A DNA stretch of 18,967 nt from Dehalococcoidales bacterium (GTDB lineage: Bacteria; Chloroflexota; Dehalococcoidia; Dehalococcoidales; Fen-1064): positions 1 to 18,967 of the forward strand of contig JAQTPO010000024.1 of assembly GCA_028712845.1 (NCBI GenBank), read 5' to 3'. Below are positions 1 to 10,318 of this stretch, piece after piece. Within the stretch, counting starts at the first letter, position 1; the number at the start of each line of letters is the position of its first letter. The notes beneath the pieces were generated by a model. It was not told the DNA's origin and did no database searches. It saw only the letters and a list, made by a program, of their open reading frames with translations. Position numbers and translations under genes: made by a program.

Positions 1-237
1 CCTTTATCTGAAATAGTCCGTGCATTTAAAACCTATTCCTCACGGAAAATCAATGAACTCAGTAATTCTCAAGGCAAACCGGTCTGGCAACGCAACTATT
101 ATGAACATATAATTCGCAATGAAAGTGATTATCTCCAAATTGGAAAATATATCCTGTATAATCCGACCAAATGGGAATCAGACCGTGAGAATCCTGATGC
201 CAAATTAATAAATCCGCCTTTACCCTTCGAACATTAG
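1..237 (+). CDS. REP-associated/IS200-like transposase, C-terminal part (cut by window edge)
   Basis: An open frame enters at base 1 and ends at TAG 235-237, giving 78 residues. It contains the stretch GKPVWQRNYYEHIIRNE followed by a YILYNP motif and a Trp. This is the usual C-terminal signature of the Y1 (HUH) single-strand transposases of the REP-associated tyrosine transposase group, which act on hairpin ends of small repeats or IS200/IS605-like elements. The catalytic HUH and Tyr residues would lie upstream, outside the window, so activity cannot be judged. No obvious element end or target repeat is visible in the short gap after the stop. It converges with a decayed minus-strand gene. 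The family call is from memory of the motif and is fairly firm; whether it is RAYT or another Transposase_17 subgroup is open. Confidence 0.8.
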   Translation, partial: PLSEIVRAFKTYSSRKINELSNSQGKPVWQRNYYEHIIRNESDYLQIGKYILYNPTKWESDRENPDAKLINPPLPFEH

Positions 238-277
238 AAAAAGGATGATGGGTTTTATATGAACATTGTGTCCAGTT

Positions 278-459
278 TCAGGAAAATTTGAGCTCATTTT
301 TTGCTTCGTCAAATAGGTTAGGCTCATCTTTTGTAGAAATTAGTACCCCCATCTCTAAATTATTTACTTCAGAGAAATCATAACTACTGAATTATCTGCA
401 TGTCTTATTATTTCTGCTATTTGTGCTGACACATCTTGCGCTCTTAAAAATTTAGCCAT
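278..459 (-). pseudogene. Remnant of a phospholipase-D-like protein gene with a large internal deletion
   Basis: A good ribosome site (GGAG, 5 nt before ATG) at 459 starts a 31-codon frame (364-459) beginning MAKFLRAQDVSAQIAEIIR and running into VVMIS. This resembles the N-terminus of PLD-like nuclease/helper proteins, which start MAKFL and continue to an 'LISPYLK' strand. Near the stop, a second frame (278-370) reads NNLEMGVLISTKDEPNLFD and resembles the C-terminus of the same family ('NNxEMGVLI...D.LY.DA'). The catalytic HKD part between them is missing and the two ends are in different frames. The simplest reading is one gene that lost its middle. The family match is from memory and both pieces are short, so the identity is likely but not certain. 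Confidence 0.6.
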
Positions 460-489
460 TGTAACTCCATTTTTAAGGGTACCTTAGCA

Positions 490-1512
490 CTACAAAAGAC
501 TCTGCTGTGCAGATTTGTCTTTGTTGTAAGGTATGCCCAGATGCTGATAGGCAAGCGGTGTGGCTACCCGCCCGCGCGGCGTGCGGTCAAGGAAGCCTAA
601 TTGTAATAAATACGGTTCATAGACATCCATAATTGTGTCCGCCTCTTCGCTGATGGAAGCGGCAATGGTCTCCAGTCCTACCGGTCCCCCATTAAATTTG
701 TCGATGATAGTATGCAATACCTTGCGGTCGAGGTCGTCCAGCCCGATGGGGTCAACCTCCAGTTTAGAAAGCGCTTCGATGGCTACGTCTTTGGTGATAA
801 TACCCTTTGCTCTTACCTGGGCATAATCCCGCACCCTCTTGAGCAGTCTATTCGCCACACGCGGCGTCCCGCGGGCACGGCGGGCAATTTCTTCCAGTCC
901 GTCTGGTTCAGCCTTGATCTGCAGGATTTGGGCAGAGCGTTTGACAATTGTTTTAATGGCTTCATGGTCGTAGAAATCGAGGTGATAGACGCTACCGAAA
1001 CGGTCTCTAAGAGGCGCACCAAGCAAAGCGTAGCGTGTCGTCGCGCCGATTAAAGTAAAAGGCTGTAAATCTAGTCGCAGACTGCGAGCACCCGGTCCCT
1101 TGCCAATCATGAGGTCTATCGCTGAATCTTCCATTGCCGGATAGAGAACTTCTTCTACGGCTTTGTTAATGCGGTGTATTTCATCGATGAATAAAACATC
1201 CTGCTTTTTCAGATTGGTGAGTATGGCGGCAAGGTCGCCGGTGCGCTCGATGGCAGGACCGGATGTGATTCTGATTTGCACGCCCAACTCAGCGGCAACA
1301 ATATAGGCAAGAGTTGTCTTGCCTAAACCGGGAGGCCCATAAAAAAGCGTGTGGTCAAGTGCCTCGCCGCGCTTCTTGGCGGCGGCAATGGCGATGAGCA
1401 GGTTGTCCTTGACCTTGTTCTGCCCGATGAATTCAGACATCTGGCGGGGACGGAGGCTGGTCTCTATCGGGCTATCTTCAACAATGGGTTTCCCCGAAAC
1501 AATACGTGCGAT
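490..1512 (-). CDS. ruvB: Holliday junction branch-migration helicase RuvB (probable AUC start)
   Basis: RuvB is the hexameric AAA+ motor that drives branch migration of Holliday junctions with RuvA and RuvC in the cytoplasm. Counted from codon 1512, Walker A (GPPGLGKTT) is near residues 59-67, Walker B (VLFIDEIH) near 106-113, then sensor 1 (GATTR), the arginine-finger region (APLRDRFG) and a C-terminal winged helix ending about [14 protein letters not shown]. The first ATG is at 1440, but it has no ribosome site and would drop the conserved N-terminus. The 24 codons upstream encode it (ARIVSGKP ... [11 protein letters not shown]). The next in-frame stop is TGA 1525-1527, and no ATG, GTG or TTG lies between. 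ATC at 1510-1512 sits exactly where a Met is expected and 7 nt after AAAGGA. This gives 340 residues, normal for RuvB. It is separate from rpoBC, with its own promoter and an intervening terminator. ruvA and ruvC are not in the window. Confidence 0.93.
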   Translation of the reverse strand: MARIVSGKPIVEDSPIETSLRPRQMSEFIGQNKVKDNLLIAIAAAKKRGEALDHTLFYGPPGLGKTTLAYIVAAELGVQIRITSGPAIERTGDLAAILTNLKKQDVLFIDEIHRINKAVEEVLYPAMEDSAIDLMIGKGPGARSLRLDLQPFTLIGATTRYALLGAPLRDRFGSVYHLDFYDHEAIKTIVKRSAQILQIKAEPDGLEEIARRARGTPRVANRLLKRVRDYAQVRAKGIITKDVAIEALSKLEVDPIGLDDLDRKVLHTIIDKFNGGPVGLETIAASISEEADTIMDVYEPYLLQLGFLDRTPRGRVATPLAYQHLGIPYNKDKSAQQSLL

Positions 1513-1548
1513 GGCTATATCCTTTCAATAGATATTCTTTATGGCGGT

Positions 1549-1557
1549 ATTATACCA
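1549..1557 (-). promoter_or_regulatory. Extended -10 promoter of ruvB
   Basis: The minus strand reads TGGTATAAT, a perfect extended -10 (TGnTATAAT). A start of transcription would fall near 1542, giving a leader of about 30 nt before the proposed AUC codon. No good -35 hexamer is seen 17 nt upstream, which is acceptable for an extended -10 promoter. It lies just downstream of the rpoC terminator. Confidence 0.65.
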
Positions 1558-1579
1558 TACTGCGGGGTATCCTAAAATA

Positions 1580-1613
1580 AAGCGCCCTGTGAGCAAAAGT
1601 TCACAGGGCGCTT
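1580..1613 (-). terminator. Rho-independent terminator of the rpoBC operon
   Basis: A perfect inverted repeat (AGCGCCCTGTGA at 1581-1592 and its complement at 1601-1612, 8-nt loop) extends by an A-T pair at 1580/1613. On the minus strand the GC-rich stem is followed by TTTATTTT. It begins 24 nt after the rpoC stop, before the ruvB promoter. Confidence 0.92.
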
Positions 1614-1636
1614 CTAATTATTCGTATTGAGTCAAG

Positions 1637-4600
1637 TTACGGATTTACATCATCAACCGCATCATCCGCATCTGTAGCATCTGCAATTGTTTCCGGTTCT
1701 GCACCCGCATCGTCATCTTTTTCGTCGATGGACATATCGAGCTTAACGTCTTCCTCCGGGGCAAGAGCTGTCTCTTCATCCAGCTTGTCCAGCATTTCTT
1801 CAAGAGTCGCAACCGGCGCGGGCACCATTTCTTCAAGAGGTTTATAGCGGGCAGGAATGAGCCGCCCGATGATGACGTTCTCTTTCAAGCCGATTAATCT
1901 ATCGGTAGCCCTCTTAATAGAAGCTTCGGTCAGAATCTTCGTCGTCTCCTGGAAGGATGCCGCCGCCAGCCAGCTACTGGTGCTGAGCGCCGCCCTGGTA
2001 ATGCCCAGCAGTACCGGGTGCGCTGTGGCAGGTTCACCGCCCTCTGCCAGCACCTTGGCATTGATGTCTTCATACTGGAAGCGGTTTACCAATTCTCCCG
2101 GCACCAGTTCGGTATCACCGGATGAATCAGTCCGCACCTTAGAAAGCATCTGGCGGACGATAGTTTCGATATGCTTATCATTGATGGTAACGCCCTGAGA
2201 GCGATAAACTTTCAATACTTCATCGACCAGATATCTCTGGGCAACTTCTTTACCGGAGATATTCAAAATGTCCTGCGGATTAAGTTGACCTTCGGTGAGC
2301 TGTTGTCCGGCAGTTACTGTATCACCTGATTTGACACGAAGTCTGGTGGCTGAGGAGACATGGTAAACACGTTCATCTTTCTCTTCGTAAACTACGGATA
2401 GTTTGCCGCTTTCGGATACTACGGTGCCGGCAACCGGTGAAATAATACCCTGATTTTCATCGGACACTGTTACTACAGGAGCGTCTTTTCCGCCTTTAGT
2501 CTTTGACTTTGCGGCTGCAGCAGGGGATGCCAGTATTGTTCCTATTTCTACCCGCTGCCCATTCTTGACCGCAACTTTCCAGCCTGCCGGTAATTGATGT
2601 TCATCACTGAACATCTCACTGCTGGAAACCTTGATAGCCTGCCCATCGTCTGCCTGAGTTACTTCAACAACCCCGTTTATCTCGGATATAATAGCTTGAT
2701 TCTTCGGTGTTCTGGCTTCAAATAGTTCCTCAACTCTCGGCAGACCGGTGGTGATGTCAAGCCCCACCACACCACCGGTGTGGAACGTTCTCAGCGTCAG
2801 CTGAGTACCCGGTTCACCGATACTTTGAGCCGCAATAATGCCCACCGCCGTATTCATACCTATGATATGCCCCCGTGCCAGGTCACGCCCATAGCACCTC
2901 TGGCAAATACCCTGCTTTGCCTGGCAGGTAAGAGGAGACCGGATGTACACACTTTTGATGCCGGCGGCAGCAATCTGACTCGCTTTCTTGTCATCAACTT
3001 CCTGGTTCCGTTCAACGATGATTTCACCTGTCTTCGGGTCAACCACATCGCCGGCGGCAAGACGGCCGATAATACGTTCACCGAGGGACGGAAGCAGACC
3101 TTTTTCCTGTGTCTCATATATCCAGAGACCATCCAGAGTACCACAGTCTTCTTCCAGGACTATACAGTCATGGGCAACATCAACCAGACGTCTGGTAAGA
3201 TAGCCGCTTTCTGAAGTTCTCAGTGCGGTGTCTGCCAGACCTTTACGGGCGCCATGGGTAGAAATGAAGTACTCCAGCACGCTCAACCCCTCGCTGAAAC
3301 TCGCCTTAATGGGGAAGTCGATGATTCTGCCGGAGGGGTTAGTCATAAGACCACGCATGCCTGCCATCTGTCTAATCTGGGTCATATTACCCTTTGCCCC
3401 GGAGGTTGCCATCATATAGATGCCGCTGAACGGGTCAAGACTCTTCTGCGTTGCCTCAGTAACCTTATCAGTGGTCTCCATCCAGACTTTGACTACTTCA
3501 TCGTATCTTTCATCTTCGGTGATAAGCCCGTTTTCATACTGACTTTCAATAAGAATCGTCTTTTCTTCAGCTTCAGCAATTAACTTCGCTTTGGCTTTAG
3601 GCACTTCGATATCTTTCATCGCGATAGTGGTACCGGATTTGGTGGCAAAACGGAAACCCATCTCTTTAATTCTATCCATCACTGCCGCCATATCTTCATC
3701 ACCCATTCTTTTGGCGCAATCAGCCACAACCTTCTTGAGACTCGATTTATCAACAGTATAGTTGCGGAAGCCTATTTCCCGCGGGAAAGCATCGTTGAAG
3801 ATAATTCTGCCGACACTGGTTTTAATTCGCTTGCCCTCGTCATTCTGGTCTCTGACCTCTATTTCAGCCTTCAGATCGATGACATCGAGGTCGTAAGCCA
3901 GCTCGGCTTCTTTAAAACTACCGAATATCTTGCCTTCACCCTTAGCTCCGGGTCTGATATTGGTCAGGTAGTAACAACCCAGAACCATATCAAGAGTCGG
4001 GGTGACTACCGGGTCGCCGGAGGACGGCAAAAGCATATTGTGGATGCTCAGCATTTGTTCCCTGGCGCCTTTAACTGCCGCCTTGGAAAGAGGCAAATGA
4101 ACAGCCATCTGGTCGCCATCGAAGTCGGCATTGAATGCCGAGCAGACCAGAGGATGAATCTGGATAGCACTACCATCAATCAGCACCGGCTCGAAAGCCT
4201 GGATGCTGAGACGGTGCAGAGTCGGCGCGCGGTTGAGTAATACCGGTCGCTCTTTGACAACCTCTTCCAGGATGTCATAAACCTCAGGCTTGGCTCTTTC
4301 TACCTGCCGGCGGGCGCTCTTGATATTGTGCGCCAGTCCCTGTTCAATCAAACGACGCATGACGAAGGGTTTGAATAACTCCAGCGCCATCCGCCGAGGC
4401 AGTCCACACTGATGAAGCTTAAGCTCCGGGCCGACGACAATCACGGAACGCCCGCTGTAATCTACCCGTTTACCGAGCAGGTTCTGACGGAAACGTCCTT
4501 GCTTGCCACGTAACATATCCGAAAGCGACTTTAGTTTGTGGCTGCCGCTGATAGAAACGGGTTGTCCCCGCTTACCATTATCAATCAGAGAATCAACGGA

Positions 4601-5665
4601 TTCCTGTAACATTCTTTTTTCATTGCGGATGATAATCTCAGGCGCCCCGATTTCCACGAGGTGGCGGAGTCGGTTATTACGATTAATTACACGACGGTAA
4701 AGGTCATTAATGTCACTGATAGCGAAACGTCCGCCATCGAGCTGAACGGTGGGTCTGAGGTCGGGAGGCAAGACCGGCAAAACCGTGAGAATCATCCACT
4801 CAGGCTTATTGCCACTGCGGCGGAACGCCTCAATTACCTGCAAGCGCTTACTCGCCTTCCTCCGTCTTTGACCCGATGGTGAATGCCCCTCCTGAATCAT
4901 TTCACTGCGCAACTGGTCCAGATTGATTGCTTTGACTATTTTGAGAACGGCATCTGCACCCATTCCGGCTTCAAAGATATTGCCGTATTTTTGTTTTAAG
5001 TCGCGGTATTCAATTTCGGTAAGGAGTTTCTGAACACGCAGGTTTCTGACCTTTTCCACTTCGCTGGTTGCCTGGTCACCAGCCTCCTCATTCTCTTCCA
5101 CCAGGTCACGCCGCAGTTGGTTGACCTCTTCTACGGTCGCTTCTTTCATCGTTTCAACTTTAGCGTCAAGTGTCGTCTGGCGGTCGGAGGCTTCCTGTAC
5201 CGTATTCTTCTCTAATTGCGCAATCATTTCCTGCCGCGCCTGCTCATCAACGGAAGTGATGACATAATGGGAAAAATACAGAACACGTTCCAGATTTCGC
5301 GGCGCAAGGTCGAGCAATAACCCCAGCCGGCTGGGAATTCCTTTGGCAAACCAGATATGACTTACCGATGAGGCAAGTTCAATATGCCCCATACGCTCTC
5401 TTCTGACTTTAGAACGGGCGACTTCTACACCGCACTTATCGCAGATAATGCCCTTGAAGCGTACTTTTTTGTATTTACCGCAGAAACATTCATAGTCTTT
5501 AGTAGGGCCAAAGATTCTTTCACAAAAAAGTCCGTCTCTTTCCGGTTTCAAAGTGCGGTAGTTAATGGTTTCCGGTTTGGTAACTTCGCCATAAGACCAG
5601 CTTCTGATTTGCTCCGGCGACGCTAATGAAATACGAACCGCATCAAAATCATTTACTTCAAGCAT
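1637..5665 (-). CDS. rpoC: DNA-directed RNA polymerase subunit beta'
   Basis: This is the beta' subunit, which forms the RNA polymerase active site with RpoB. The 1342-residue protein has the N-terminal zinc ribbon C60-x-C62-x12-C75-x2-C78, a long charged helical stretch at about 140-225 in the clamp coiled-coil area, the catalytic magnesium loop NADFDGDQM at 512-520, the trigger-loop region with [19 protein letters not shown], and the second zinc site around [15 protein letters not shown]. Its last ~55 residues are a strongly acidic tail, and such tails vary between lineages. Translation starts at ATG 5665 with GAGG 9 nt upstream, inside the end of rpoB; only 1 nt separates the genes, so the two are probably translationally coupled. 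The operon ends at the hairpin 1580-1613. Confidence 0.99.
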   Translation of the reverse strand: MLEVNDFDAVRISLASPEQIRSWSYGEVTKPETINYRTLKPERDGLFCERIFGPTKDYECFCGKYKKVRFKGIICDKCGVEVARSKVRRERMGHIELASSVSHIWFAKGIPSRLGLLLDLAPRNLERVLYFSHYVITSVDEQARQEMIAQLEKNTVQEASDRQTTLDAKVETMKEATVEEVNQLRRDLVEENEEAGDQATSEVEKVRNLRVQKLLTEIEYRDLKQKYGNIFEAGMGADAVLKIVKAINLDQLRSEMIQEGHSPSGQRRRKASKRLQVIEAFRRSGNKPEWMILTVLPVLPPDLRPTVQLDGGRFAISDINDLYRRVINRNNRLRHLVEIGAPEIIIRNEKRMLQESVDSLIDNGKRGQPVSISGSHKLKSLSDMLRGKQGRFRQNLLGKRVDYSGRSVIVVGPELKLHQCGLPRRMALELFKPFVMRRLIEQGLAHNIKSARRQVERAKPEVYDILEEVVKERPVLLNRAPTLHRLSIQAFEPVLIDGSAIQIHPLVCSAFNADFDGDQMAVHLPLSKAAVKGAREQMLSIHNMLLPSSGDPVVTPTLDMVLGCYYLTNIRPGAKGEGKIFGSFKEAELAYDLDVIDLKAEIEVRDQNDEGKRIKTSVGRIIFNDAFPREIGFRNYTVDKSSLKKVVADCAKRMGDEDMAAVMDRIKEMGFRFATKSGTTIAMKDIEVPKAKAKLIAEAEEKTILIESQYENGLITEDERYDEVVKVWMETTDKVTEATQKSLDPFSGIYMMATSGAKGNMTQIRQMAGMRGLMTNPSGRIIDFPIKASFSEGLSVLEYFISTHGARKGLADTALRTSESGYLTRRLVDVAHDCIVLEEDCGTLDGLWIYETQEKGLLPSLGERIIGRLAAGDVVDPKTGEIIVERNQEVDDKKASQIAAAGIKSVYIRSPLTCQAKQGICQRCYGRDLARGHIIGMNTAVGIIAAQSIGEPGTQLTLRTFHTGGVVGLDITTGLPRVEELFEARTPKNQAIISEINGVVEVTQADDGQAIKVSSSEMFSDEHQLPAGWKVAVKNGQRVEIGTILASPAAAAKSKTKGGKDAPVVTVSDENQGIISPVAGTVVSESGKLSVVYEEKDERVYHVSSATRLRVKSGDTVTAGQQLTEGQLNPQDILNISGKEVAQRYLVDEVLKVYRSQGVTINDKHIETIVRQMLSKVRTDSSGDTELVPGELVNRFQYEDINAKVLAEGGEPATAHPVLLGITRAALSTSSWLAAASFQETTKILTEASIKRATDRLIGLKENVIIGRLIPARYKPLEEMVPAPVATLEEMLDKLDEETALAPEEDVKLDMSIDEKDDDAGAEPETIADATDADDAVDDVNP

Positions 5666-5666
5666 T

Positions 5667-8600
5667 CTAATTTACCTCTTCGGGTTTAATTTCGGTCTCC
5701 GGGTTTGGGACATCAACGATTAGATTAGCAGGAGGCACCTCGCCTCCCAGTCCTGCCTCAATCTCCAGCTTCGGTGGTTCCGGAGCTTCTTTTACCACAA
5801 CGGTTTTCTCTCCATCACCCTCGTTAATTACTTCGATAGCCAGACCAAGACTCTGCAATTCTTTGACCAATACTTTGAAGGATTCCGGAACACTGGGCTG
5901 GAGGATATCCTCGTTCTTCAGGATTGCCTCATAAGCTTTTGTACGCCCTGTGACATCATCGGACTTGATAGTCAGCATCTCCTGAAGGATATGAGCCACA
6001 CCATAGGCTTCCAGAGTCCAGACTTCCATTTCACCGAAGCGTTGGCCGCCGAACTGTGCCTTACCACCCAGCGGTTGCTGGCTGATAAGAGAGTACGGTC
6101 CGGTGGAACGGGCATGAACCTTATCCTCAACAAGGTGATTGAGTTTCATAACATAAATATTGCCGACTGTTACCGGCTGGTCAAAAGACTCGCCGGTGTA
6201 CCCATCGCGCAGCATATACTTGCCGGTGGTCGGTGGCACCATATTGTTCTCCACCTTAACCTTGCGGATAGCTTCCGTTAGCGCCGGCGTTTTCAAGTCT
6301 TTAGCAGAGACGCCCTGTTCCTCCAGCCAAATACGCTGACAAATATCCGTCGCTTGCCCGCGTAATTTTTCGTTAAATACCTTGTCGCTCTTATAGCCGC
6401 GACTTTCCACCCATTTTTTAGCCACTTCCAGGTTCATTTCGGAGTGATTGTTTCCAATTGCCAACTCGATAGCGCCGGATCGTTGGGCTACCCATGCTCT
6501 CGCCAATCCATCCTCAATATCAACATCATCAGCACCGTCAAAAACCGGTGTCAGCACTTTGAAACCCAGCACCTGTGCTACCCAGCCGAGGTGTGTCTCC
6601 AGCACCTGTCCGATGTTCATACGTGACGGCACACCTATTGGATTCAGCACGACATCCACCGGTGTCCCATCCGGTAAGAAAGGCATATCTTCCGCGGGGG
6701 CTATAATAGACACCACACCTTTATTGCCATGACGTCCAGCCATTTTATCCCCGACGGAGATCGGACGTTTCTGTGCAATCCAGACCTGTACTTTCGTATT
6801 GACACCAGCGGATAATTCATCGCCGTCAAAAACCCTGACATTGACCACTTTGCCCCATTCGCCATGCGGAACACGCAGAGAGGTATCTTTGACTTCTCTG
6901 GCTTTTTCTCCAAAAATAGCGCGTAATAACTTCTCTTCCGCGGAGAGTTCTGTTTCTCCTTTGGGAGTAATTTTTCCGACGAGTATGTCATCCGGGCCTA
7001 CTTTAGCGCCGATGCGGATGATACCTTTCTCATCGAGCTCCCGCAGGCTTTCTTCACCGACATTGGGAATATCCCGCGTGATTTCTTCAGGACCGAGCTT
7101 GGTATCACGCGCCTCTACTTCGTATTTTTCAATATGGATGGAGGTAAAGGAATCGCTTTCTACCAGCCGGCTGCTGATGATAATAGCATCTTCATAATTG
7201 TAACCACGCCAGCTCATAAAAGCACACACTACATTCTGCCCCAGTGCCAGCTCGCCTTGTTCCGTAGAGGAACTATCTACAAGCACCTGTCCCTTTTCCA
7301 CAATGTCGCCTCTGTTGACGATGGGGCGTTGGTTAATACAGGTACCCTGATTGGTGCGGACGAATTTTAACAGGATGTAAGTATCTTTTTCTCCATCCTC
7401 TCTGGTAACAATAATTTCAGAGCTGGTAACGGAAGTTACTGTACCCGGATTTTCGGCAATTAAAACCTGTCCGCTATGTCTGGCGGCTTCCAGTTCCATG
7501 CCGGTGGCAACAATAGGCGCTGAGGGACGGAGCAACGGCACCGCCTGACGTTGCATGTTACTGCCCATCAAAGCCCGGTTAGCATCATCATGTTCCAGAA
7601 ATGGTATCAGGGCGGCGGCGACACTGAAGATTTGCTTGGGTGACACATCCATATAATCGATTTTTTCCCGCGCTTCAAAGATATAACTGCCGCCTACTCT
7701 GGCTTCTACACGCTCGTCCATAAACTGATTATTGGCATCCAGCCGTGCATTTGCCTGGGCAATGGTATATTTTTCATCCATATCTGCTGACATATATTCG
7801 ATTTCATCAGAAACAAAGGGTGTAACTTTAATGTTGCGCGATGTTTTGCTCAGTTTCGCAATAATTTCAGGGGTGGCAATGGTGCCAGCTTCAACAATCG
7901 CTTTCCCCTTGCTATCGAGCACTGCTTCTCGAATCACCTTGTCAGTCAATTGTTTGTTCTTACTTTTTAATTCCTTGACAACCTTACGATAAGGCGTTTC
8001 GATGAAACCATACTTATTCACCTTGCCATAGATTGCCAGAGAACCGATAAGACCTACGTTAGGACCTTCCGGCGTTTCGATAGGACAGATACGTCCGTAG
8101 TGGGAATAATGGACATCACGAGCTTCAAAACCCGCCCGTTCACGGGACAGACCGCCGGGACCCATTGCGGAAAGACGCCGTTTGTGTGTCAATTCAGCAA
8201 GCGGATTGGGCTGGTCCATAAATTGGGACAGTTGCGAACTGCTGAAGAACTCCCTGATAGAAGCAACGACCGGCCTGGTATTCACCAATACACTGGGCGC
8301 CGCCGCTTCCACAGGAATAGTGCTCATCCGCTCTTTGGCGACTCTTTCCAGACGGAGCAGTCCGATGCGGAACTGATTTTGTATCAATTCACCAACGGTA
8401 CGGATACGGCGATTTCCCAGATGGTCGATGTCATCACCGGTATCTTTGCCGTTGTTTATTAAAATAATGTGACGAATTATCTCTACGATATCTTCTCTGG
8501 TTAGAGCGCGCTGACTTTCCGGAATATTAAGGCCAAGACGCTTATTCAGCTTATAACGCCCTACTATCCCCAGGTCATAATGCTGAGCATTAAAAAGCTG

Positions 8601-9401
8601 GGCTTCTATCAGTTTCTTAGCATTATCGATACTGGGCGGGTCGCCGGGACGTAGTTTACGGTAAATATCCAGCAGTGCATCGGATTCATCATGGATTGAA
8701 GTGTCCCGTTCCAGAGTTGCTTTGATGTAGTGATGGTTAGGGGAATTATCTTCCTTGGCAAACATACTGAGCAATTTGTCATTACCGTTAAAACCGAGTG
8801 CGCGAAGTAACGTAGTGATGGCAATTTTTCTCTTACCGTTGATTTTGACCGAAAGGACGTCAGCGCTGCTGGTATCGAATTCCAGCCAGGCGCCGCGGTT
8901 GGAGATAAGTTTGGCGTGGCATAAATTGAGCCCGCTGGCAGGGTCTTCCTCCACGGTAAAGTAAGCGCCGGGACTACGTAAAAGTTGGCTCACTACGACA
9001 CGTTCCGCACCACTGGTGATAAAAGTGCCTTTGGCGGTCATCAGGGGAATATCGCCAAGGAAAATATCCTGCTCTTTAATTTCGCCGGTGGCTTTAATTA
9101 AAAGCCTCGCTCTAACGTACAAAGGAGCAGCGTAGGTCATATCGTGTTGACGGCATTCGTATTCGGATTGCCGCGGCTCACGGAACTCATAATTCACAAA
9201 TGTCAGTTCCAGTTTATTGCCGGTGAAGTCGCTGATAGGCGAGATTTCTTCCAGTACCTGCTTTAATCCTTCTTCCTGAAACCAGCGGAAAGAATCAAGC
9301 TGGATTTCGATGAGGTCAGGCACTTCCAGTATTTGCGGCAAACGGGTATAGGATTTTCTAGCTACCGGGGATTTGGCTGACGCAGTACGGATTAACGACA
9401 T
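5667..9401 (-). CDS. rpoB: DNA-directed RNA polymerase subunit beta
   Basis: This is the beta subunit of RNA polymerase and the target of rifampicin. The protein has 1244 residues and lacks large insertions. The rifampicin pocket ([11 protein letters not shown] at 387-397 through [12 protein letters not shown]) keeps Asp396, His406 and Ser411, equivalent to E. coli D516, H526 and S531, so a sensitive form is predicted; the Leu533 position is Met413. [20 protein letters not shown] lies in the conserved nucleotide-binding part. The C-terminus carries an acidic Pro/Glu-rich extension. ATG 9401 has AGAGGTG 6 nt upstream. rplK, rplA, rplJ and rplL, which precede rpoB in many bacteria, are absent here; the upstream neighbour is a toxin-antitoxin pair. 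The gene is first in the rpoB-rpoC operon, with a strong promoter at 9548-9576 and a ~140-nt structured leader. Confidence 0.99.
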   Translation of the reverse strand: MSLIRTASAKSPVARKSYTRLPQILEVPDLIEIQLDSFRWFQEEGLKQVLEEISPISDFTGNKLELTFVNYEFREPRQSEYECRQHDMTYAAPLYVRARLLIKATGEIKEQDIFLGDIPLMTAKGTFITSGAERVVVSQLLRSPGAYFTVEEDPASGLNLCHAKLISNRGAWLEFDTSSADVLSVKINGKRKIAITTLLRALGFNGNDKLLSMFAKEDNSPNHHYIKATLERDTSIHDESDALLDIYRKLRPGDPPSIDNAKKLIEAQLFNAQHYDLGIVGRYKLNKRLGLNIPESQRALTREDIVEIIRHIILINNGKDTGDDIDHLGNRRIRTVGELIQNQFRIGLLRLERVAKERMSTIPVEAAAPSVLVNTRPVVASIREFFSSSQLSQFMDQPNPLAELTHKRRLSAMGPGGLSRERAGFEARDVHYSHYGRICPIETPEGPNVGLIGSLAIYGKVNKYGFIETPYRKVVKELKSKNKQLTDKVIREAVLDSKGKAIVEAGTIATPEIIAKLSKTSRNIKVTPFVSDEIEYMSADMDEKYTIAQANARLDANNQFMDERVEARVGGSYIFEAREKIDYMDVSPKQIFSVAAALIPFLEHDDANRALMGSNMQRQAVPLLRPSAPIVATGMELEAARHSGQVLIAENPGTVTSVTSSEIIVTREDGEKDTYILLKFVRTNQGTCINQRPIVNRGDIVEKGQVLVDSSSTEQGELALGQNVVCAFMSWRGYNYEDAIIISSRLVESDSFTSIHIEKYEVEARDTKLGPEEITRDIPNVGEESLRELDEKGIIRIGAKVGPDDILVGKITPKGETELSAEEKLLRAIFGEKAREVKDTSLRVPHGEWGKVVNVRVFDGDELSAGVNTKVQVWIAQKRPISVGDKMAGRHGNKGVVSIIAPAEDMPFLPDGTPVDVVLNPIGVPSRMNIGQVLETHLGWVAQVLGFKVLTPVFDGADDVDIEDGLARAWVAQRSGAIELAIGNNHSEMNLEVAKKWVESRGYKSDKVFNEKLRGQATDICQRIWLEEQGVSAKDLKTPALTEAIRKVKVENNMVPPTTGKYMLRDGYTGESFDQPVTVGNIYVMKLNHLVEDKVHARSTGPYSLISQQPLGGKAQFGGQRFGEMEVWTLEAYGVAHILQEMLTIKSDDVTGRTKAYEAILKNEDILQPSVPESFKVLVKELQSLGLAIEVINEGDGEKTVVVKEAPEPPKLEIEAGLGGEVPPANLIVDVPNPETEIKPEEVN

Positions 9402-9435
9402 AAAAACACCTCTAAAACTGCTTGTTACTTTTACT

Positions 9436-9475
9436 TAGCACAAAGAATAGTGCTACGTTGAATGCACACCAACGT
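9436..9475 (-). other. Two adjacent hairpins in the rpoB leader
   Basis: The ~140-nt leader contains two back-to-back inverted repeats: TAGCAC/GTGCTA (9436-9441 and 9450-9455, 8-nt loop) and ACGTTG/CAACGT (9455-9460 and 9470-9475, 9-nt loop). They share base 9455, so they would stack or compete. Neither has a U-run, so they are not terminators. A role in leader stability or control of rpoB translation is only inferred. Confidence 0.45.
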
Positions 9476-9547
9476 GTATTGCGGCGTTATTGAGAGAATA
9501 AAAAGCAAAGGCTAAAACCTTGTGAGGCATATATTTGACAAATTTTA

Positions 9548-9576
9548 ATAATACCACTACTAGGTATGGCTGTCAA
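9548..9576 (-). promoter_or_regulatory. Sigma-70-type promoter of rpoBC
   Basis: On the minus strand, TTGACA (9571-9576), a 17-nt spacer and TATTAT (9548-9553) form a near-consensus housekeeping promoter, with TGG directly before the -10. Transcription would start near 9541, about 140 nt before rpoB. The -35 box overlaps the last codons of the DUF3795 gene remnant. Confidence 0.85.
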
Positions 9577-9640
9577 GTTTTTTCCACTTCCCTTTCTTCA
9601 GTTTTCTGAGCTTCTTCAAATGCTCATCTCCGTGGATGGG
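9560..9640 (-). pseudogene. Tail of a second DUF3795 gene (duplicated 3' end)
   Basis: A 26-codon reading frame ending TAG at 9560-9562 reads PIHGDEHLKKLRKLKK and then GKWKKLDSHT. The first 16 residues match the C-terminus of the intact DUF3795 gene at 10828-11217 (PIHGDEHLKNLRKLKK). At DNA level, 9595-9640 and 10842-10887 match at 44 of 46 bases as a direct repeat. No Cys-rich body precedes it. Upstream the frame runs open for 16 codons back to the hicA stop without any DUF3795 similarity. It is therefore a remnant of a duplicated copy, or a piece moved by recombination. The rpoB promoter's -35 lies inside it. Confidence 0.7.
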
Positions 9641-9691
9641 GAGTTCCGCTTTGTTGGTGGCAAGGATTGGTTCCGAATCTTTAATGAGGAG

Positions 9692-9916
9692 TTATTTCTT
9701 CAGCGACTCAATGAAATCATCTACATTTATTTCCGTAATATTGAGGATTTTCCGCAGAACGCCACGTCCTAACTCCCGATGTTTAGGCACTGGAACAGGC
9801 GGGCGTCCATGACAAACTAACCAAACATGACTTCCTCTAGTGCGGGCTACCTGATAACCAAGCCGTTGTAGCGCTGAAATACATTCGTCACCAGAGACCA
9901 CCGGTAATTTGGTCAC
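9692..9916 (-). CDS. hicA: HicA family mRNA interferase toxin
   Basis: HicA toxins are small double-stranded-RNA-binding-fold ribonucleases that cut mRNA and tmRNA. The 74-residue protein shows the family pattern: a Gly-x-Lys-like start (VVSGDECISALQRLGY), then RTRGSHVWL with the catalytic His, then VPVPKHRELGRGVLRKIL. The start is GTG 9914-9916; it overlaps the hicB stop by 4 nt (GTGA), so translation is coupled to the antitoxin. Full length and no lesions suggest a working toxin. The order is antitoxin first, the common hicBA layout for short HicB proteins. Confidence 0.93.
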   Translation of the reverse strand: MTKLPVVSGDECISALQRLGYQVARTRGSHVWLVCHGRPPVPVPKHRELGRGVLRKILNITEINVDDFIESLKK

Positions 9917-10137
9917 GAGACAACAACCTCAACTTCCTCCATGAGGTACTTTTCGGGAACGGTTTCTCCCATTTCGCTCATGTGTTCTAAGCAAAGCTGT
10001 ATCACTTCTTTGATATTGGATAGGGCTTCTTTCTTGGTCTTACCCTGGGTGAAACAGCTATGCAATACAGGGACTTCAGCTACAAAGTAACCATCTTCAT
10101 CCTGAGTGATAACAACCGGCAGTTTCAGTACTTTCAT
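9913..10137 (-). CDS. hicB: HicB family antitoxin
   Basis: This is the partner antitoxin of HicA, which binds and blocks the toxin. The 74-residue protein has the partial RNase-H-like HicB fold signature: VVITQDEDGYFVAEVPVL, then CFTQGKTKKEALSNIKEVI. No helix-turn-helix or ribbon-helix-helix extension follows at the C-terminus, so DNA binding by this short form is uncertain. ATG 10137 has GGGGAGGTG just upstream. The extended -10 at 10169-10177 would drive the pair. Confidence 0.93.
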   Translation of the reverse strand: MKVLKLPVVITQDEDGYFVAEVPVLHSCFTQGKTKKEALSNIKEVIQLCLEHMSEMGETVPEKYLMEEVEVVVS

Positions 10138-10168
10138 CTCTCACCTCCCCACTTTCCATCGTGTTTTG

Positions 10169-10177
10169 ATTATAGCA
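10169..10177 (-). promoter_or_regulatory. Extended -10 promoter of hicBA
   Basis: The minus strand reads TGCTATAAT, a perfect extended -10, about 31 nt upstream of the hicB ATG. No convincing -35 hexamer is seen. The expected transcript starts near 10162 and has a ~25-nt leader with a strong ribosome site. Confidence 0.65.
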
Positions 10178-10318
10178 TACCCTGATTATTGACCTTTGGA
10201 CGGGATTACAGGATTTTTTCGGATTCTAAAATTGGTAGAACAAGTTGTAAATAAACATAACTTTATGCTGTCCTTTGATGTCGCTTGAGCGGAATCCGAA
10301 GTACTTCCGACTTTCACT

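Noticed and set aside
474..486. TAAGG-GTA-CCTTA as a ruvB terminator
   Set aside because: Only a 5-bp stem and no U-run on the minus strand.
9566..9772. 68-codon plus-strand open frame antisense to hicA
   Set aside because: It lies across hicA and the DUF3795 remnant on the other strand, lacks a ribosome site and resembles nothing.
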